Positions 1 through 8,267 of a stretch of DNA of 29,163 nucleotides are shown here, piece after piece; the stretch's first letter is position 1, and every line of letters begins with the position of its first letter. A program made the position numbers and the translations under genes. Origin of the DNA: an uncultured Clostridia bacterium (lineage in GTDB: Bacteria; Bacillota; Clostridia; Lachnospirales; CAG-274); assembly GCA_947629215.1 (NCBI GenBank), contig CANRCU010000005.1, positions 1 to 29,163 of the forward strand, in the 5' to 3' direction. Under the pieces are notes generated by a model, which was given only the letters and a program-made list of their open reading frames with translations, searched no databases and was not told where the DNA came from.

Positions 1-1977
1 TTGTACCTATGGTAACGGCACCGTTAAGCTGGAATTTCATACAGCCCGTACCGGAAGCCTCTTTGCTGGCTGTGGATATTTGCTCGGAAACATCTGCTGC
101 CGGTATAAGTTTTTCCGCAAGGCTGACACGGTAATTTTCCGCAAATATAACTTTTATCTTGCCTTCTATCGTCGGGTCGTTGTTTACAAGGTTTGCAACG
201 CTGTTTATCAGCTTGATTATAAGTTTTGCACGACGATAGCCCGCAGCCGACTTTGCGCCGAATATAAATGTACGGGGCGCAATATCCATACCCGGATTTA
301 CCTTTAACTTATTGTAAAGGCTGAGAACGTGCAGGATATTGAGCAGCTGTCTTTTATACTCATGCAGACGTTTGACCTGTATATCGAAGATAGAATCGGG
401 GTCTGTTTCTATGCCCATTGTAGCTTTGAAATAGTCCGAAAGACCGACTTTGTTCTCGTGCTTGATCTCCATAAATTTCTTGCGGAACTCTGCGTCCTCC
501 GCATAAGGTTCAAGTTTTTTGAGTTCTTCAAGGTTTGTATACCAGCCGTCGCCTATCTTTGATGTAATAAGCTCGGCAAGTTTCGGGTTGGCATGACCGA
601 GCCAGCGGCGCTGAGTTATGCCGTTTGTCTTATTGTTGAACCTTTCGGGGAATATCTCGTAAAAGTCGCGCAGTTCCTGATGTTTAAGTATCTCGGTATG
701 GAGAGCCGCAACACCGTTTACGGAATGTGAGCCGACTATCGCAAGCCAAGCCATTCTTATCTGACCGTCTGCTATTATAGCCATTTTTCTTATCTTTTCG
801 GCATCGTTGCCGTAGCGGTCTATAAGGAACTTGCAGAAACGCTTGTTTATCTCCTCAACTATCATATATATACGCGGAAGCAGGCGGCTGAACAGCTCGA
901 TAGGCCATTTTTCAAGCGCCTCGCTCATAATTGTATGGTTGGTGTAAGCGCAGCATTTCTTTGTTATTTCCCACGCATCGTCCCAAGGTACATCGTTTTC
1001 GTCGATAAGCAAACGCATAAGCTCGGCAACGGCGATAGACGGGTGTGTATCGTTGAGCTGGAATGCATATTTTTCGGGCATGAGTTTGAAGTCATTGCCG
1101 TATTTTATCTTGAATTTTTGTATAACGCGCTGAAGCGTTGCGGAAACGAAGAAATACTGCTGACGGAGTCTGAGTTCCTTGCCTGCGTAATGCTCGTCTG
1201 CCGGGTACAATACTTCGGTAAGGTTTTTGGCAATGTTTTCTTCCTCTACGGCTTTAGAGTAATTACCCTCGTTGAAGCTCTTGAGGTCAAATTTGTTCTT
1301 TGCCTCTGCATCCCAAAGTCTGAGAGTATTTACGGTATTGTTGTTATAGCCGATAACGGGGTAATCGTAAGGTATGGCAATTACCGACTGTGTATTTTCC
1401 TGAACGAAATTATACTGACCGTCGTCCTGTTTTACGGCACGGACATCACCGCAGAAATTGACCTCAACGGCATATTCGGGACGTTTTACACCCCACATAT
1501 CGCCGTCCTGAAGCCAGTTGTCGGGACGCTCTATCTGATAGCCGTTTTCAATTTTCTGCTCGAAAATACCGTAGTGGTAACGTATACCGCAGCCGTATGC
1601 AGGCAGCTCAAGCGTTGAAAGGCTGTCCAGAAAACAAGCCGCAAGTCTGCCAAGACCGCCGTTGCCAAGACCGGGATCGCGTTCAACTTCTTCAAGCATA
1701 TTGTAGTCTATGCCCAAATCGGCAAGTACGTCTTTCACCTCGTCTAGCATAGTCATGTTGAGTATAGCGTTGCCATGGAAAGGTAGTTAACGATCTTGCA
1801 GCCCTCTTTATCGTATGTATCGTGAGTTCTGAGCCATTTGTCGGTCACATAGTCGCGCATCGTGAATACGAGTGCCTCGTAGAGCTGTTCTTTGGTTGCC
1901 GTTTCGATTGTCTTTCGTGAAAGAGTTTTTACATTGGCAATGAGCTGTGCCTTAAAGGTAGCCTTGTCAATTTTCAT
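1..1977 (-). pseudogene. glgP: Glycogen/maltodextrin phosphorylase, frameshifted near the N-terminus and cut by the left window edge
   Basis: Glycogen phosphorylase releases glucose-1-phosphate from alpha-1,4-glucan using a PLP cofactor in the cytoplasm. The start at 1977 is chosen because AAAGGAGGTTG lies just upstream (1984-1994). The first frame runs 74 codons to YLSM and then stops at 1753-1755. Family landmarks continue in another frame from 1771 to the edge: GLGNGGLGRLAACFLDS, NDTHPS, NKTNGITQRRW, VKRLHEYKRQ and, at the edge, EASGTGCMKF with the PLP lysine. The family normally reads YLSMEFLxGRxxGN; here ATG is followed by GC and then the Asn codon, so about 25 nt (EFLxGRxxG) are missing and the frame is shifted once. 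No further shift was seen at the points checked (1676, 896 and 5). TGA of the first part overlaps an in-frame ATG of the second part (ATGA, 1753-1756). Identity is sure; whether the lesion is real or an assembly error is unknown. Confidence 0.9.
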
Positions 1978-2045
1978 ACTTTCAACCTCCTTTTGAATTT
2001 GTATTGTATGTTGAGAAATGCAGTACATTTCATGTTGCCTGTATA

Positions 2046-3104
2046 TCAATTCGCCAGTTTTTCGGCTCTGTCGGCGGTTATCAGCGTGTCGGTCACTTCG
2101 TCAAGATCGCCGTTTACTATGCTTTCGAGCCGATACAGCGTCAGCCCGACACGATGGTCTGTCAGCCTGCCCTGCGGAAAATTATAAGTGCGTATCCTTT
2201 CGTTGCGGTTGCCCCTGCCTATCTGGCTTTTACGTTCGGATGCTATCTCGTCATGCTGCTTTTGCTGTTCCAGGTCATAAAGTTTGCTCATAAGCACTTT
2301 AAGCGCCTTATCTTTGTTTTTGAGCTGACTTTTTTCGTCCTGGCAGGAAATAACTATACCCGTAGGTATATGCGTCAGCCTTACCGCAGAATCCGTGGTA
2401 TTGACGCACTGACCGCCGTTGCCCGACGCACGGAAAACATCGAATTTGCAGTCGTTCATATCCAGTTTTACATCAACGGCTTCGACTTCGGGCAGCACCG
2501 CCACGGTCACGGTGGAAGTATGTATCCTTCCGCCCGATTCGGTCGTCGGCACACGCTGCACACGGTGTACGCCGCTTTCGTATTTCAGCCGCGAATACGC
2601 GCCCTTCCCTATCACCATGAACGAAATTTCGCGGTAACCGCCCGCATCGCTCTCGTTGGCGGACACTATTTCGGTCTTCCAGTGCTTGCTTTCGGCATAT
2701 CTGGAATACATTCTGAAAAGGTCGCCCGCAAATATATTTGCCTCGTCGCCGCCTGCGCCGCCCCTTATCTCCATAATGACGTTCTTGTCATCGTTCGGAT
2801 CTTTCGGCACAAGCAGCAGCTTAAGCTCCGTCGCCAGCCTTTCCGTTTCGGCGTTGCTGTGCGCAAGCTCTTCTTTTGCAAGTATACGCAATTCTTCGTC
2901 GTTTTCCTCCAAAAGCAGCTTAGCCTCCTCCGACGCCCGTACAGCAGCCTTGTATTCGTTATATTTTTCTATTATCGGCGCGATCTCACCGTGTTCTTTC
3001 ATGAGAGAACGCCATTTATCGGTATCTGCGATAATATCGGGATCGCTTATCCTTTCGGATATATCGGCAAATTTTTTTTCAAGTTCTTCCATTCCCGAAA
3101 ACAT
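2046..3104 (-). CDS. prfA: Peptide chain release factor 1 (RF1)
   Basis: RF1 recognises UAA and UAG in the ribosomal A site and triggers hydrolysis of peptidyl-tRNA. The 352-residue protein (family about 355-360) has the anticodon-like tripeptide PTT at 186-188 in RVPTTESGGRIHTS, and the catalytic GGQ at 230-232. GGQ sits in ASGNGGQ, where SSGAGGQ is usual; the GGQ itself is intact. The C-terminal RTYNFPQGRLTDHR motif is also present. A longer reading frame runs up to 3191, but the start at 3104 (MFSGMEELEK) is preferred because GAGGTGA lies just upstream and the length then fits the family. It follows prmC by 28 nt, the usual Firmicutes pairing of a release factor with the methylase that modifies its GGQ glutamine. 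glgP begins 68 nt downstream with no clear terminator between them. Confidence 0.97.
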   Translation of the reverse strand: MFSGMEELEKKFADISERISDPDIIADTDKWRSLMKEHGEIAPIIEKYNEYKAAVRASEEAKLLLEENDEELRILAKEELAHSNAETERLATELKLLLVPKDPNDDKNVIMEIRGGAGGDEANIFAGDLFRMYSRYAESKHWKTEIVSANESDAGGYREISFMVIGKGAYSRLKYESGVHRVQRVPTTESGGRIHTSTVTVAVLPEVEAVDVKLDMNDCKFDVFRASGNGGQCVNTTDSAVRLTHIPTGIVISCQDEKSQLKNKDKALKVLMSKLYDLEQQKQHDEIASERKSQIGRGNRNERIRTYNFPQGRLTDHRVGLTLYRLESIVNGDLDEVTDTLITADRAEKLAN

Positions 3105-3132
3105 GATCTCACCTCGGTATTCTACATAACAA

Positions 3133-3975
3133 CTATCCGCGTACTTCTGTTTTCTGCCATATGCCCGTGACTGTTCTGTCAAGCCCCGCAAGGTCTTTTA
3201 TTATCTTTACATCGGCAAAGCCCGAGCGCAGCATCAGCCCGCTCACCTCTTCGCCTTGGTCATAGCCTATCTCAAAGGCGAGCAGCGCATTTTCGCAGAG
3301 AAAATCCGGCGCTCGTTCTGTTATGCGTCTGTAAAATCTCAGCCCGTCAATGCCGCCGTCAAGCGCAAGATGAGGTTCGTGATCTCTGACATTGCTTTCA
3401 AGCCCCGCTATTTCGCCGCTTTTTATATAAGGCGGATTTGACACTATCGCATCGAATTTTCCGCAGATGTTGTCAAACAAGTCACTCTTTACAAAATTTA
3501 TCTCAACACCGTTGAGTTCTGCATTTATTTTCGCCGTTTCAAGCGCCTTTTCGGAAATATCGGCGGCTGTAACGCTTTCTGCGCCGTATTTTGCCAGGGC
3601 AACAGCTATCGCGCCCGAACCCGTGCCGATGTCGAGAACGTTTTTGGGGCGGTATTTCAGCACTTCTTCAACAAGCACTTCCGTATCGGGGCGGGGTATC
3701 AGCACATTTTTGTTTACAAGATATTTCAAACCCATAAACTCACAATGCCCAAGGATATATTGCACAGGCTCATGCCCAAGCCGTCTTTCAACAAACGCTT
3801 CCGCTTTTTTTGCAGCCTCCGCGCCTATCTCGTCCGTATCGTGCGTAACAAGCCTTATCCTCTCAACGCCGAGAGCCGCGCATACAAGCAATTCCGCATC
3901 AAGGCTCCATGTTTCGTCGCCCGATGCCCTTAATCTGTCTTTTGCGCTTTTCAGCACATCTTTTATAAGATACAT
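3133..3975 (-). CDS. prmC: Release factor glutamine methyltransferase
   Basis: PrmC (HemK) uses S-adenosylmethionine to methylate the glutamine of the GGQ motif in RF1 and RF2, which raises their activity. The 280-residue protein has the usual helical N-terminal domain (about 1-85), the RPDTE segment at 95-99, the SAM-binding loop DIGTGSGAIA at 115-124 and the substrate-glutamine motif NPPY at 180-183 (VSNPPYIKSGEI). The ATG at 3975 abuts the stop codon of the DUF1385 gene upstream (3976-3978), and AAGGA lies 5 nt before it, so the two are translationally linked. Its target prfA is the next gene in the operon. Confidence 0.96.
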   Translation of the reverse strand: MYLIKDVLKSAKDRLRASGDETWSLDAELLVCAALGVERIRLVTHDTDEIGAEAAKKAEAFVERRLGHEPVQYILGHCEFMGLKYLVNKNVLIPRPDTEVLVEEVLKYRPKNVLDIGTGSGAIAVALAKYGAESVTAADISEKALETAKINAELNGVEINFVKSDLFDNICGKFDAIVSNPPYIKSGEIAGLESNVRDHEPHLALDGGIDGLRFYRRITERAPDFLCENALLAFEIGYDQGEEVSGLMLRSGFADVKIIKDLAGLDRTVTGIWQKTEVRG

Positions 3976-4938
3976 TTATTCCTTATTTTCCTCATAATCC
4001 TCATCGGGTTCTTCTTCAAGCACCGCTTTGAGCGAGGCTATGGCGCACTCTATCATATCGTCGTCGGGTTCCTGCGTGGTTATATGCTGCAAAGCAAGCC
4101 CCGGAGCGCTGACTATGCGTACAAGCGGATTGTCGTGGCTGCCCGCCCATTTTATCAGTTCGTAAGATATGCCTGCTATAACCGGAACGAGCAATATGCG
4201 CGAAACCACCCTGAGCCAGAGCGTATTTGTATTTACAAAGAAGAACACGAACATACTTACAAGCATGACCAGCACAAGAAAACTTGTTCCGCAGCGTTTA
4301 TGCAGCCTTGAATGCTTTTTGACGTTTTCGACCGTCAATTCCGCATAGTTCTCAAAACAGTTTATGGTCTTGTGTTCTGCCCCGTGGTACATAAAAACGC
4401 GCTTTATATCCTTCATCTGCGATATAAGCAGTATATACGATAAAAATATAGCTATTCTTACAAGACCTTCTATGACCGCGCGGACATGGGCATTACTGCC
4501 GAAAAAGCCGTTGACCCAGCCGCCTATTATCGTCGGTAGCACCATAAACAAGCCTATCGAAAATATAAGCGAAAGAACAACGCTTATGCCTATAACTATA
4601 CCCGTCAGCTTATCGCCGACTTTATCTTCGAGCCAGCGTTCAAACTTGCTGTCACGGTCATACTCTATATCTTCCATGCCTGCCATTTCGGCTGAACGGC
4701 CTATTATCTTTATGCCCGTGACAAGGCTGTCCACAAAGGCGACACAGCCCCTTATGAGCGGCAGTTTCAGCAAAGCGCCTCTTTCCTTTTTGAAAAAGGT
4801 CTTTTCGACTTTTATCTCACCGCTGTCCATAGAACGCACCGCCATGGCGTACAGACCTTTCCCACGCATCATAACGCCCTCTATAACGGCTTGTCCGCCT
4901 ATGCCCTTACCGCCGACGGGGCATTTCTTTTCACCCAT
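3976..4938 (-). CDS. DUF1385 family membrane protein (YqhQ-like)
   Basis: This 320-residue protein begins with the family hallmark GGQAVIEGVMMRG (residues 14-26) and carries MYHGAEHKTINCFE (183-196), the second conserved block of DUF1385. Four hydrophobic spans are visible at about 112-138, 155-173, 217-236 and 243-262; the tail is acidic. The biochemical role is not established to my knowledge. In many Clostridia and Bacilli it sits next to prmC and prfA, as here, which suggests co-expression with translation genes rather than a demonstrated shared function. AAGGAG precedes the ATG by about 8 nt. It is first in an operon read from the promoter at 5026-5053. Confidence 0.92.
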   Translation of the reverse strand: MGEKKCPVGGKGIGGQAVIEGVMMRGKGLYAMAVRSMDSGEIKVEKTFFKKERGALLKLPLIRGCVAFVDSLVTGIKIIGRSAEMAGMEDIEYDRDSKFERWLEDKVGDKLTGIVIGISVVLSLIFSIGLFMVLPTIIGGWVNGFFGSNAHVRAVIEGLVRIAIFLSYILLISQMKDIKRVFMYHGAEHKTINCFENYAELTVENVKKHSRLHKRCGTSFLVLVMLVSMFVFFFVNTNTLWLRVVSRILLVPVIAGISYELIKWAGSHDNPLVRIVSAPGLALQHITTQEPDDDMIECAIASLKAVLEEEPDEDYEENKE

Positions 4939-4963
4939 AAAAACAACTCCTTAGATACACTGT

Positions 4964-5008
4964 ACCGACAATATCCGCTCCCTTCGTGCAGCAGACCCGA
5001 CTGTCGGT
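4964..5008 (-). ncRNA. Leader stem-loop upstream of the DUF1385-prmC-prfA operon
   Basis: Two perfect 7-nt inverted arms, ACCGACA and TGTCGGT (plus-strand 4964-4970 and 5002-5008), would close a 31-nt loop in the 5' leader between the candidate transcription start (about 5019) and the ribosome site of the first gene. I do not recognise it as a known riboswitch or leader. Confidence 0.35.
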
Positions 5009-5025
5009 TATACATATAATTGAAT

Positions 5026-5053
5026 AGTATACCACATTATTCAAAAAAATCAA
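5026..5053 (-). promoter_or_regulatory. Sigma-A-like promoter of the DUF1385-prmC-prfA operon
   Basis: Read on the minus strand, TTGATT (5053-5048), a 16-nt spacer and TATACT (5031-5026) match the -35/-10 pattern. The start of transcription would fall near 5019, giving a leader of about 80 nt. Confidence 0.55.
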
Positions 5054-5161
5054 ATAGGAAATTAACATAAAATTAACAATTAATGAGGCTTTTTTTTGGA
5101 GAAAGTTTATAAACAACGCATTGTTTTTTAATGTTACCTATCTATTGTATCTCAACAACGT

Positions 5162-5193
5162 AAAAAGCCTGCCACACAATGACAGACCTTTTT
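5162..5193 (-). terminator. Rho-independent terminator of the 5227-5745 gene
   Basis: On the minus strand AAAAAGGTCTGTC pairs with GGCAGGCTTTTT around a 7-nt loop (12 pairs, one bulged G), ending in a T run. The A run on the other side means it could also stop rightward transcripts. Confidence 0.75.
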
Positions 5194-5226
5194 AAAATAT
5201 AACATTTCTTGTAAGTTTATATAAGA

Positions 5227-5745
5227 TTATTGCTGTGTTTCTTTTTTTAGTGAGTAAGCTGCCATAACATAAAGCATGGGAAGTACAAATCCTACAGCTC
5301 CGCTTATGATACCGGCTAAACTGCCGGAAGTTATATTTGAAACACAATTTATAGCAGACAGGATAAGGTCAAATGTACCCAGGAAACAAGCTGCCTTGAT
5401 AAACTTACCTTTTGCCGCATTAAGACCCACTACAGAATATATCAGCTTGTAGATGCTTGTTACAAGAGCATATACACCAAGCATCACAGTAAATGCACCT
5501 ACACCTGCAGCCACATCTTCCGATGTTGCATTTGAAAGGTCTACATCCGCCACATCACTGAGCTGATCCAGATTTGCCTGCATTTCTTCGTCAATTTCCA
5601 TCTGACCGTTATTTGTTATTTCTCCTGCGTTATTTGCCAGATAACCGCCTCCAAGCAGCATAGCACCGCTTGCAAGAATGCCTAATATGGCAAATACCAT
5701 AATTATTATTGAAACTACTTTAATTACATTTGCGGGATTTTGCAT
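5227..5745 (-). CDS. Unknown integral membrane protein, four predicted helices
   Basis: I do not recognise a family for this 172-residue protein. It shows four hydrophobic spans, at about 8-34, 80-103, 117-133 and 140-162. Between the first two is an acidic, Asn-rich stretch of about 45 residues (EITNNGQMEIDEEMQ...) that should lie on one side of the membrane. The middle contains YKLIYSVVGLNAAKGKF and the end is basic then polar (LKKETQQ). The pattern resembles small DUF-type membrane proteins common in gut Clostridia. It is a real gene: AAAGGAGG lies 8 nt before the ATG, a good promoter is upstream and a terminator directly downstream, so it is expressed alone. Confidence 0.8.
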   Translation of the reverse strand: MQNPANVIKVVSIIIMVFAILGILASGAMLLGGGYLANNAGEITNNGQMEIDEEMQANLDQLSDVADVDLSNATSEDVAAGVGAFTVMLGVYALVTSIYKLIYSVVGLNAAKGKFIKAACFLGTFDLILSAINCVSNITSGSLAGIISGAVGFVLPMLYVMAAYSLKKETQQ

Positions 5746-5791
5746 AAAATATCCTCCTTTTTATAGTTTGATAAGAAATGTTATTTATACG

Positions 5792-5817
5792 CCCTATGGC
5801 ATGGTATTTCCACAGGG
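5792..5817 (-). other. Small hairpin in the leader of the 5227-5745 gene
   Basis: CCCTGTGG and CCATAGGG (minus strand) can form an 8-bp stem including one G-U pair around a 10-nt loop, in the roughly 105-nt leader. The role is unknown; it may be chance. Confidence 0.25.
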
Positions 5818-5858
5818 AAGATCTGTACATGGCTTATGACCAATAACGTATCGATAAT

Positions 5859-5887
5859 ATTATACAACAATACAAAACCGTATTCAA
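5859..5887 (-). promoter_or_regulatory. Sigma-A promoter of the 5227-5745 gene
   Basis: The minus strand reads TTGAAT, exactly 17 nt, then TATAAT (5864-5859), a near-consensus promoter. It is divergent from the purC promoter at 6021; the 366-nt stretch 5746-6111 holds both promoters and no gene. Confidence 0.75.
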
Positions 5888-6020
5888 CTGAAGTATACGC
5901 CGCGATATTTGCTTTTTATGACATTTTTCATAAAGCCCTGCCACATACATTAAGTATTTCGGTCCTATTTGATTATACAACTTACCCCGAAAAGAAAATT
6001 ACAAAACATTAAAAAAACAA

Positions 6021-6049
6021 TTGCTTATTTCACCAAAATTTGATATTAT
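6021..6049 (+). promoter_or_regulatory. Promoter of the purCFBA operon
   Basis: TTGCTT, a 17-nt spacer and TATTAT lie upstream of purC, giving a leader of only about 55 nt. That is too short for a purine riboswitch, and I saw no PurR-box pair, so control of this operon is not evident from the sequence. Confidence 0.6.
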
Positions 6050-6111
6050 ATTATATATATTGAATTTTTATTGTATTGCAAAAAAATCAAAACAAAGCGA
6101 GGTACTGTTTT

Positions 6112-6828
6112 ATGACAAAAAAAGAACTACTTTACGAGGGCAAGGCAAAAAAGGTCTATTCGACCGAAGACCCCGATCTTTGTATCTTTGAATACAAAGA
6201 CGACGCAACCGCTTTCAACGGCATTAAAAAAGGTTCGTTCGAGGGCAAGGGCGAAATAAACAACCAGATGGCAAACTTTATCTTCCGCCTGCTTGAAAAG
6301 CGCGGTATACGCACACATATGGTCGAAGAGCTGTCAAAGCGTGAAACGCTTGTCAAAAAGGTCGATATAATCCCTCTTGAAGTCATTGTCAGGAACATTG
6401 CGGCAGGCAGCTTTTCAAAGCGTTACGGCGTTGAGGAGGGTACGCCCTTTGCCGAACCGACGCTTGAATACAGCTATAAAAACGACGAGCTTGGCGATCC
6501 GCTCATCAACGATTCGCATGCGCTCGCTTTGGGCATAGTTTCAAAAGATGACCTGAAAGCCATCGCGGATATTGCTTATGCCGTTAACGACGCTCTTAAA
6601 GAAATATTTGCAAAAGTCGGCATAAAGCTGGTCGATTTTAAAATAGAAGTCGGCAAAACATCGGACGGAGAGATAGTTCTTGCCGATGAGATAAGCCCCG
6701 ACACCTGCCGCCTGTGGGATGCGGAAACCAACAAAAAGCTCGATAAAGACAGGTTCCGCCGCGATCTCGGTGAGTTTGCCGAGGTATACCACGAGGTATG
6801 GGCAAGGCTCAAAGACTGTTATAAATGA
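6112..6828 (+). CDS. purC: Phosphoribosylaminoimidazole-succinocarboxamide (SAICAR) synthase
   Basis: PurC joins aspartate to CAIR with ATP to form SAICAR, step 8 (in the usual numbering) of IMP synthesis. The 238-residue protein matches the usual length. It opens with KKELLYEGKAKKVY, where the glycine-rich EGKAKKVY binds ATP, and carries VIVRNIAAGSF, the GSF-containing block, then DFKIEVGK and ADEISPDTCRLWD with the substrate-binding Asp. A start 36 nt further upstream is open (6076) but has no ribosome site; the ATG at 6112 is preceded by GAGGT and gives the family N-terminus. It is first in a four-gene purine operon; purF follows after 37 nt. Confidence 0.97.
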   Translation: MTKKELLYEGKAKKVYSTEDPDLCIFEYKDDATAFNGIKKGSFEGKGEINNQMANFIFRLLEKRGIRTHMVEELSKRETLVKKVDIIPLEVIVRNIAAGSFSKRYGVEEGTPFAEPTLEYSYKNDELGDPLINDSHALALGIVSKDDLKAIADIAYAVNDALKEIFAKVGIKLVDFKIEVGKTSDGEIVLADEISPDTCRLWDAETNKKLDKDRFRRDLGEFAEVYHEVWARLKDCYK

Positions 6829-6865
6829 TATTTGACGGTATATATTTTTTTCACGGAGGTATCTT

Positions 6866-8242
6866 ATGGCTGAACTTCACGAAGAATGCGGTGTTTTCGG
6901 CATTTACGATCCAGAAGGCAATCCTGCCGGCACGACCTATTATGCGCTTGTCGCTTTACAGCACAGGGGGCAGGAAGGCTGCGGCATTGCGGTAAACCGC
7001 GACCGCGAAATTTACCAATACAAAGACCAGGGGCTTGTTAACGAGGTATTTAACGAGGAGATCCTCTCCAAGCTGAAAGGCAGAATGGCGATAGGTCATG
7101 TGCGCTATTCGACTGCGGGCGGCAAAACGCGCGAAAACGTGCAGCCGCTTGTGCTGCGTTACATAAAAGGCACGCTTGCGATAAGCCACAACGGCAATAT
7201 CACAAACACTGCCGAAATAAAACACGAGCTGGAACATAACGGCGCTATCTTCCAGACCACATCGGACACCGAGGTGATAGCGTACCTTATAGCAAGGGAG
7301 CGAATAACTTCAACTTCCATAGAAGAGGCGGTAAAACGCGCAATGAAAAGGCTGAAAGGCGCTTTCTCTCTGTTGGTGATGAGTCCGAACAAGCTCATAG
7401 CCGCGCGCGACCCTTGGGGTTTCAGACCGCTTTCTCTCGGCAAACGCGACAATGCGGTGATATTTGCAAGCGAAACTTGCGCCTTTGACGCCATAGACGC
7501 CGAATTTGTGCGTGATATACGCCCCGGTGAGATAATCACCCTTGAGGACGGGGAAATGCGCAGCGATACGGAGCTTTGCGGCGGAAAGTCATCTCTTTGC
7601 ATATTTGAACATATTTATTTTGCGCGCCCCGACAGCATCATCGAAAACGAAGTCGTACACGAATGCCGCAAACGTGCGGGGGCTTTCCTTGCGGAACAAG
7701 CGCCCGTCGACGCCGATATAGTCATAGGCGTACCCGACAGCGGGCTTTCGGCTGCGCAGGGTTATTCCGAATACAGCGGTATACCGCAGGACACGGGCTT
7801 TATAAAAAACAAATATATCGCCCGCACATTTATCAAACCCACACAGGATTCACGCGAAACAGCCGTGAAAATGAAACTTAACGTATTAAAGAACGTTGTG
7901 CGCGGAAAACGTGTCATTATGGTGGACGACAGCATCGTCCGCGGCACTACGAGCGGCAGGATAGTTAAAATGCTGCGCGATGCAGGCGCAAAAGAAGTTC
8001 ATGTGCGCATAAGCTCGCCCGCATTCACTTGGCCCTGCTTTTTCGGCACGGACGTACCGTCGCGCGATCAGCTCATAGCAAACAAATTAAGCGTAAAAGA
8101 AACTGCCGACTATATAAATGCGGATTCGCTCGAATATCTGAGCCTTGAAAACCTGCATAAGATAGCCCCGAACAGCACCTGTTCATTCTGCGACGGCTGT
8201 TTTACGGGCAATTATCCTATAGACGTCAGTCATCTGCTTTAA
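6866..8242 (+). CDS. purF: Amidophosphoribosyltransferase (glutamine-PRPP amidotransferase)
   Basis: PurF makes 5-phosphoribosylamine from PRPP and glutamine, the committed step of purine synthesis. The nucleophile is Cys8 in EECGVFGIY, exposed after removal of a short propeptide as in the Bacillus type. The N-terminal Ntn glutaminase half (LQHRGQEGCG, GHVRYSTAG, SHNGNI) is followed by the phosphoribosyltransferase half with the PRPP loop VIMVDDSIVRGTT at 350-362. Cys245, Cys391, Cys442 and Cys445 match the four [4Fe-4S] ligands of Bacillus subtilis PurF, so this is the oxygen-sensitive iron-sulfur type. GGAGGT precedes the ATG. The length of 458 residues is normal. Confidence 0.97.
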   Translation: MAELHEECGVFGIYDPEGNPAGTTYYALVALQHRGQEGCGIAVNRDREIYQYKDQGLVNEVFNEEILSKLKGRMAIGHVRYSTAGGKTRENVQPLVLRYIKGTLAISHNGNITNTAEIKHELEHNGAIFQTTSDTEVIAYLIARERITSTSIEEAVKRAMKRLKGAFSLLVMSPNKLIAARDPWGFRPLSLGKRDNAVIFASETCAFDAIDAEFVRDIRPGEIITLEDGEMRSDTELCGGKSSLCIFEHIYFARPDSIIENEVVHECRKRAGAFLAEQAPVDADIVIGVPDSGLSAAQGYSEYSGIPQDTGFIKNKYIARTFIKPTQDSRETAVKMKLNVLKNVVRGKRVIMVDDSIVRGTTSGRIVKMLRDAGAKEVHVRISSPAFTWPCFFGTDVPSRDQLIANKLSVKETADYINADSLEYLSLENLHKIAPNSTCSFCDGCFTGNYPIDVSHLL

Positions 8243-8267
8243 AATACGCTCAGGAAAGGATATTATC

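Noticed and set aside
935..1618. A 227-residue open frame on the plus strand
   Set aside because: It is the antisense shadow of glgP, whose conserved motifs run through this stretch.
2004..3170. A 388-residue open frame on the plus strand
   Set aside because: It is antisense to prfA, which has full family motifs; the composition (Tyr/Phe/Arg-rich) is that of a shadow frame and there is no ribosome site.
4931..5116. A 61-residue open frame on the minus strand upstream of the DUF1385 gene
   Set aside because: It covers the promoter and leader of that operon and has no ribosome site.
6050..6111. A purine riboswitch ahead of purC
   Set aside because: The leader is only about 55 nt and AT-rich; none of the conserved purine-aptamer loops is present.
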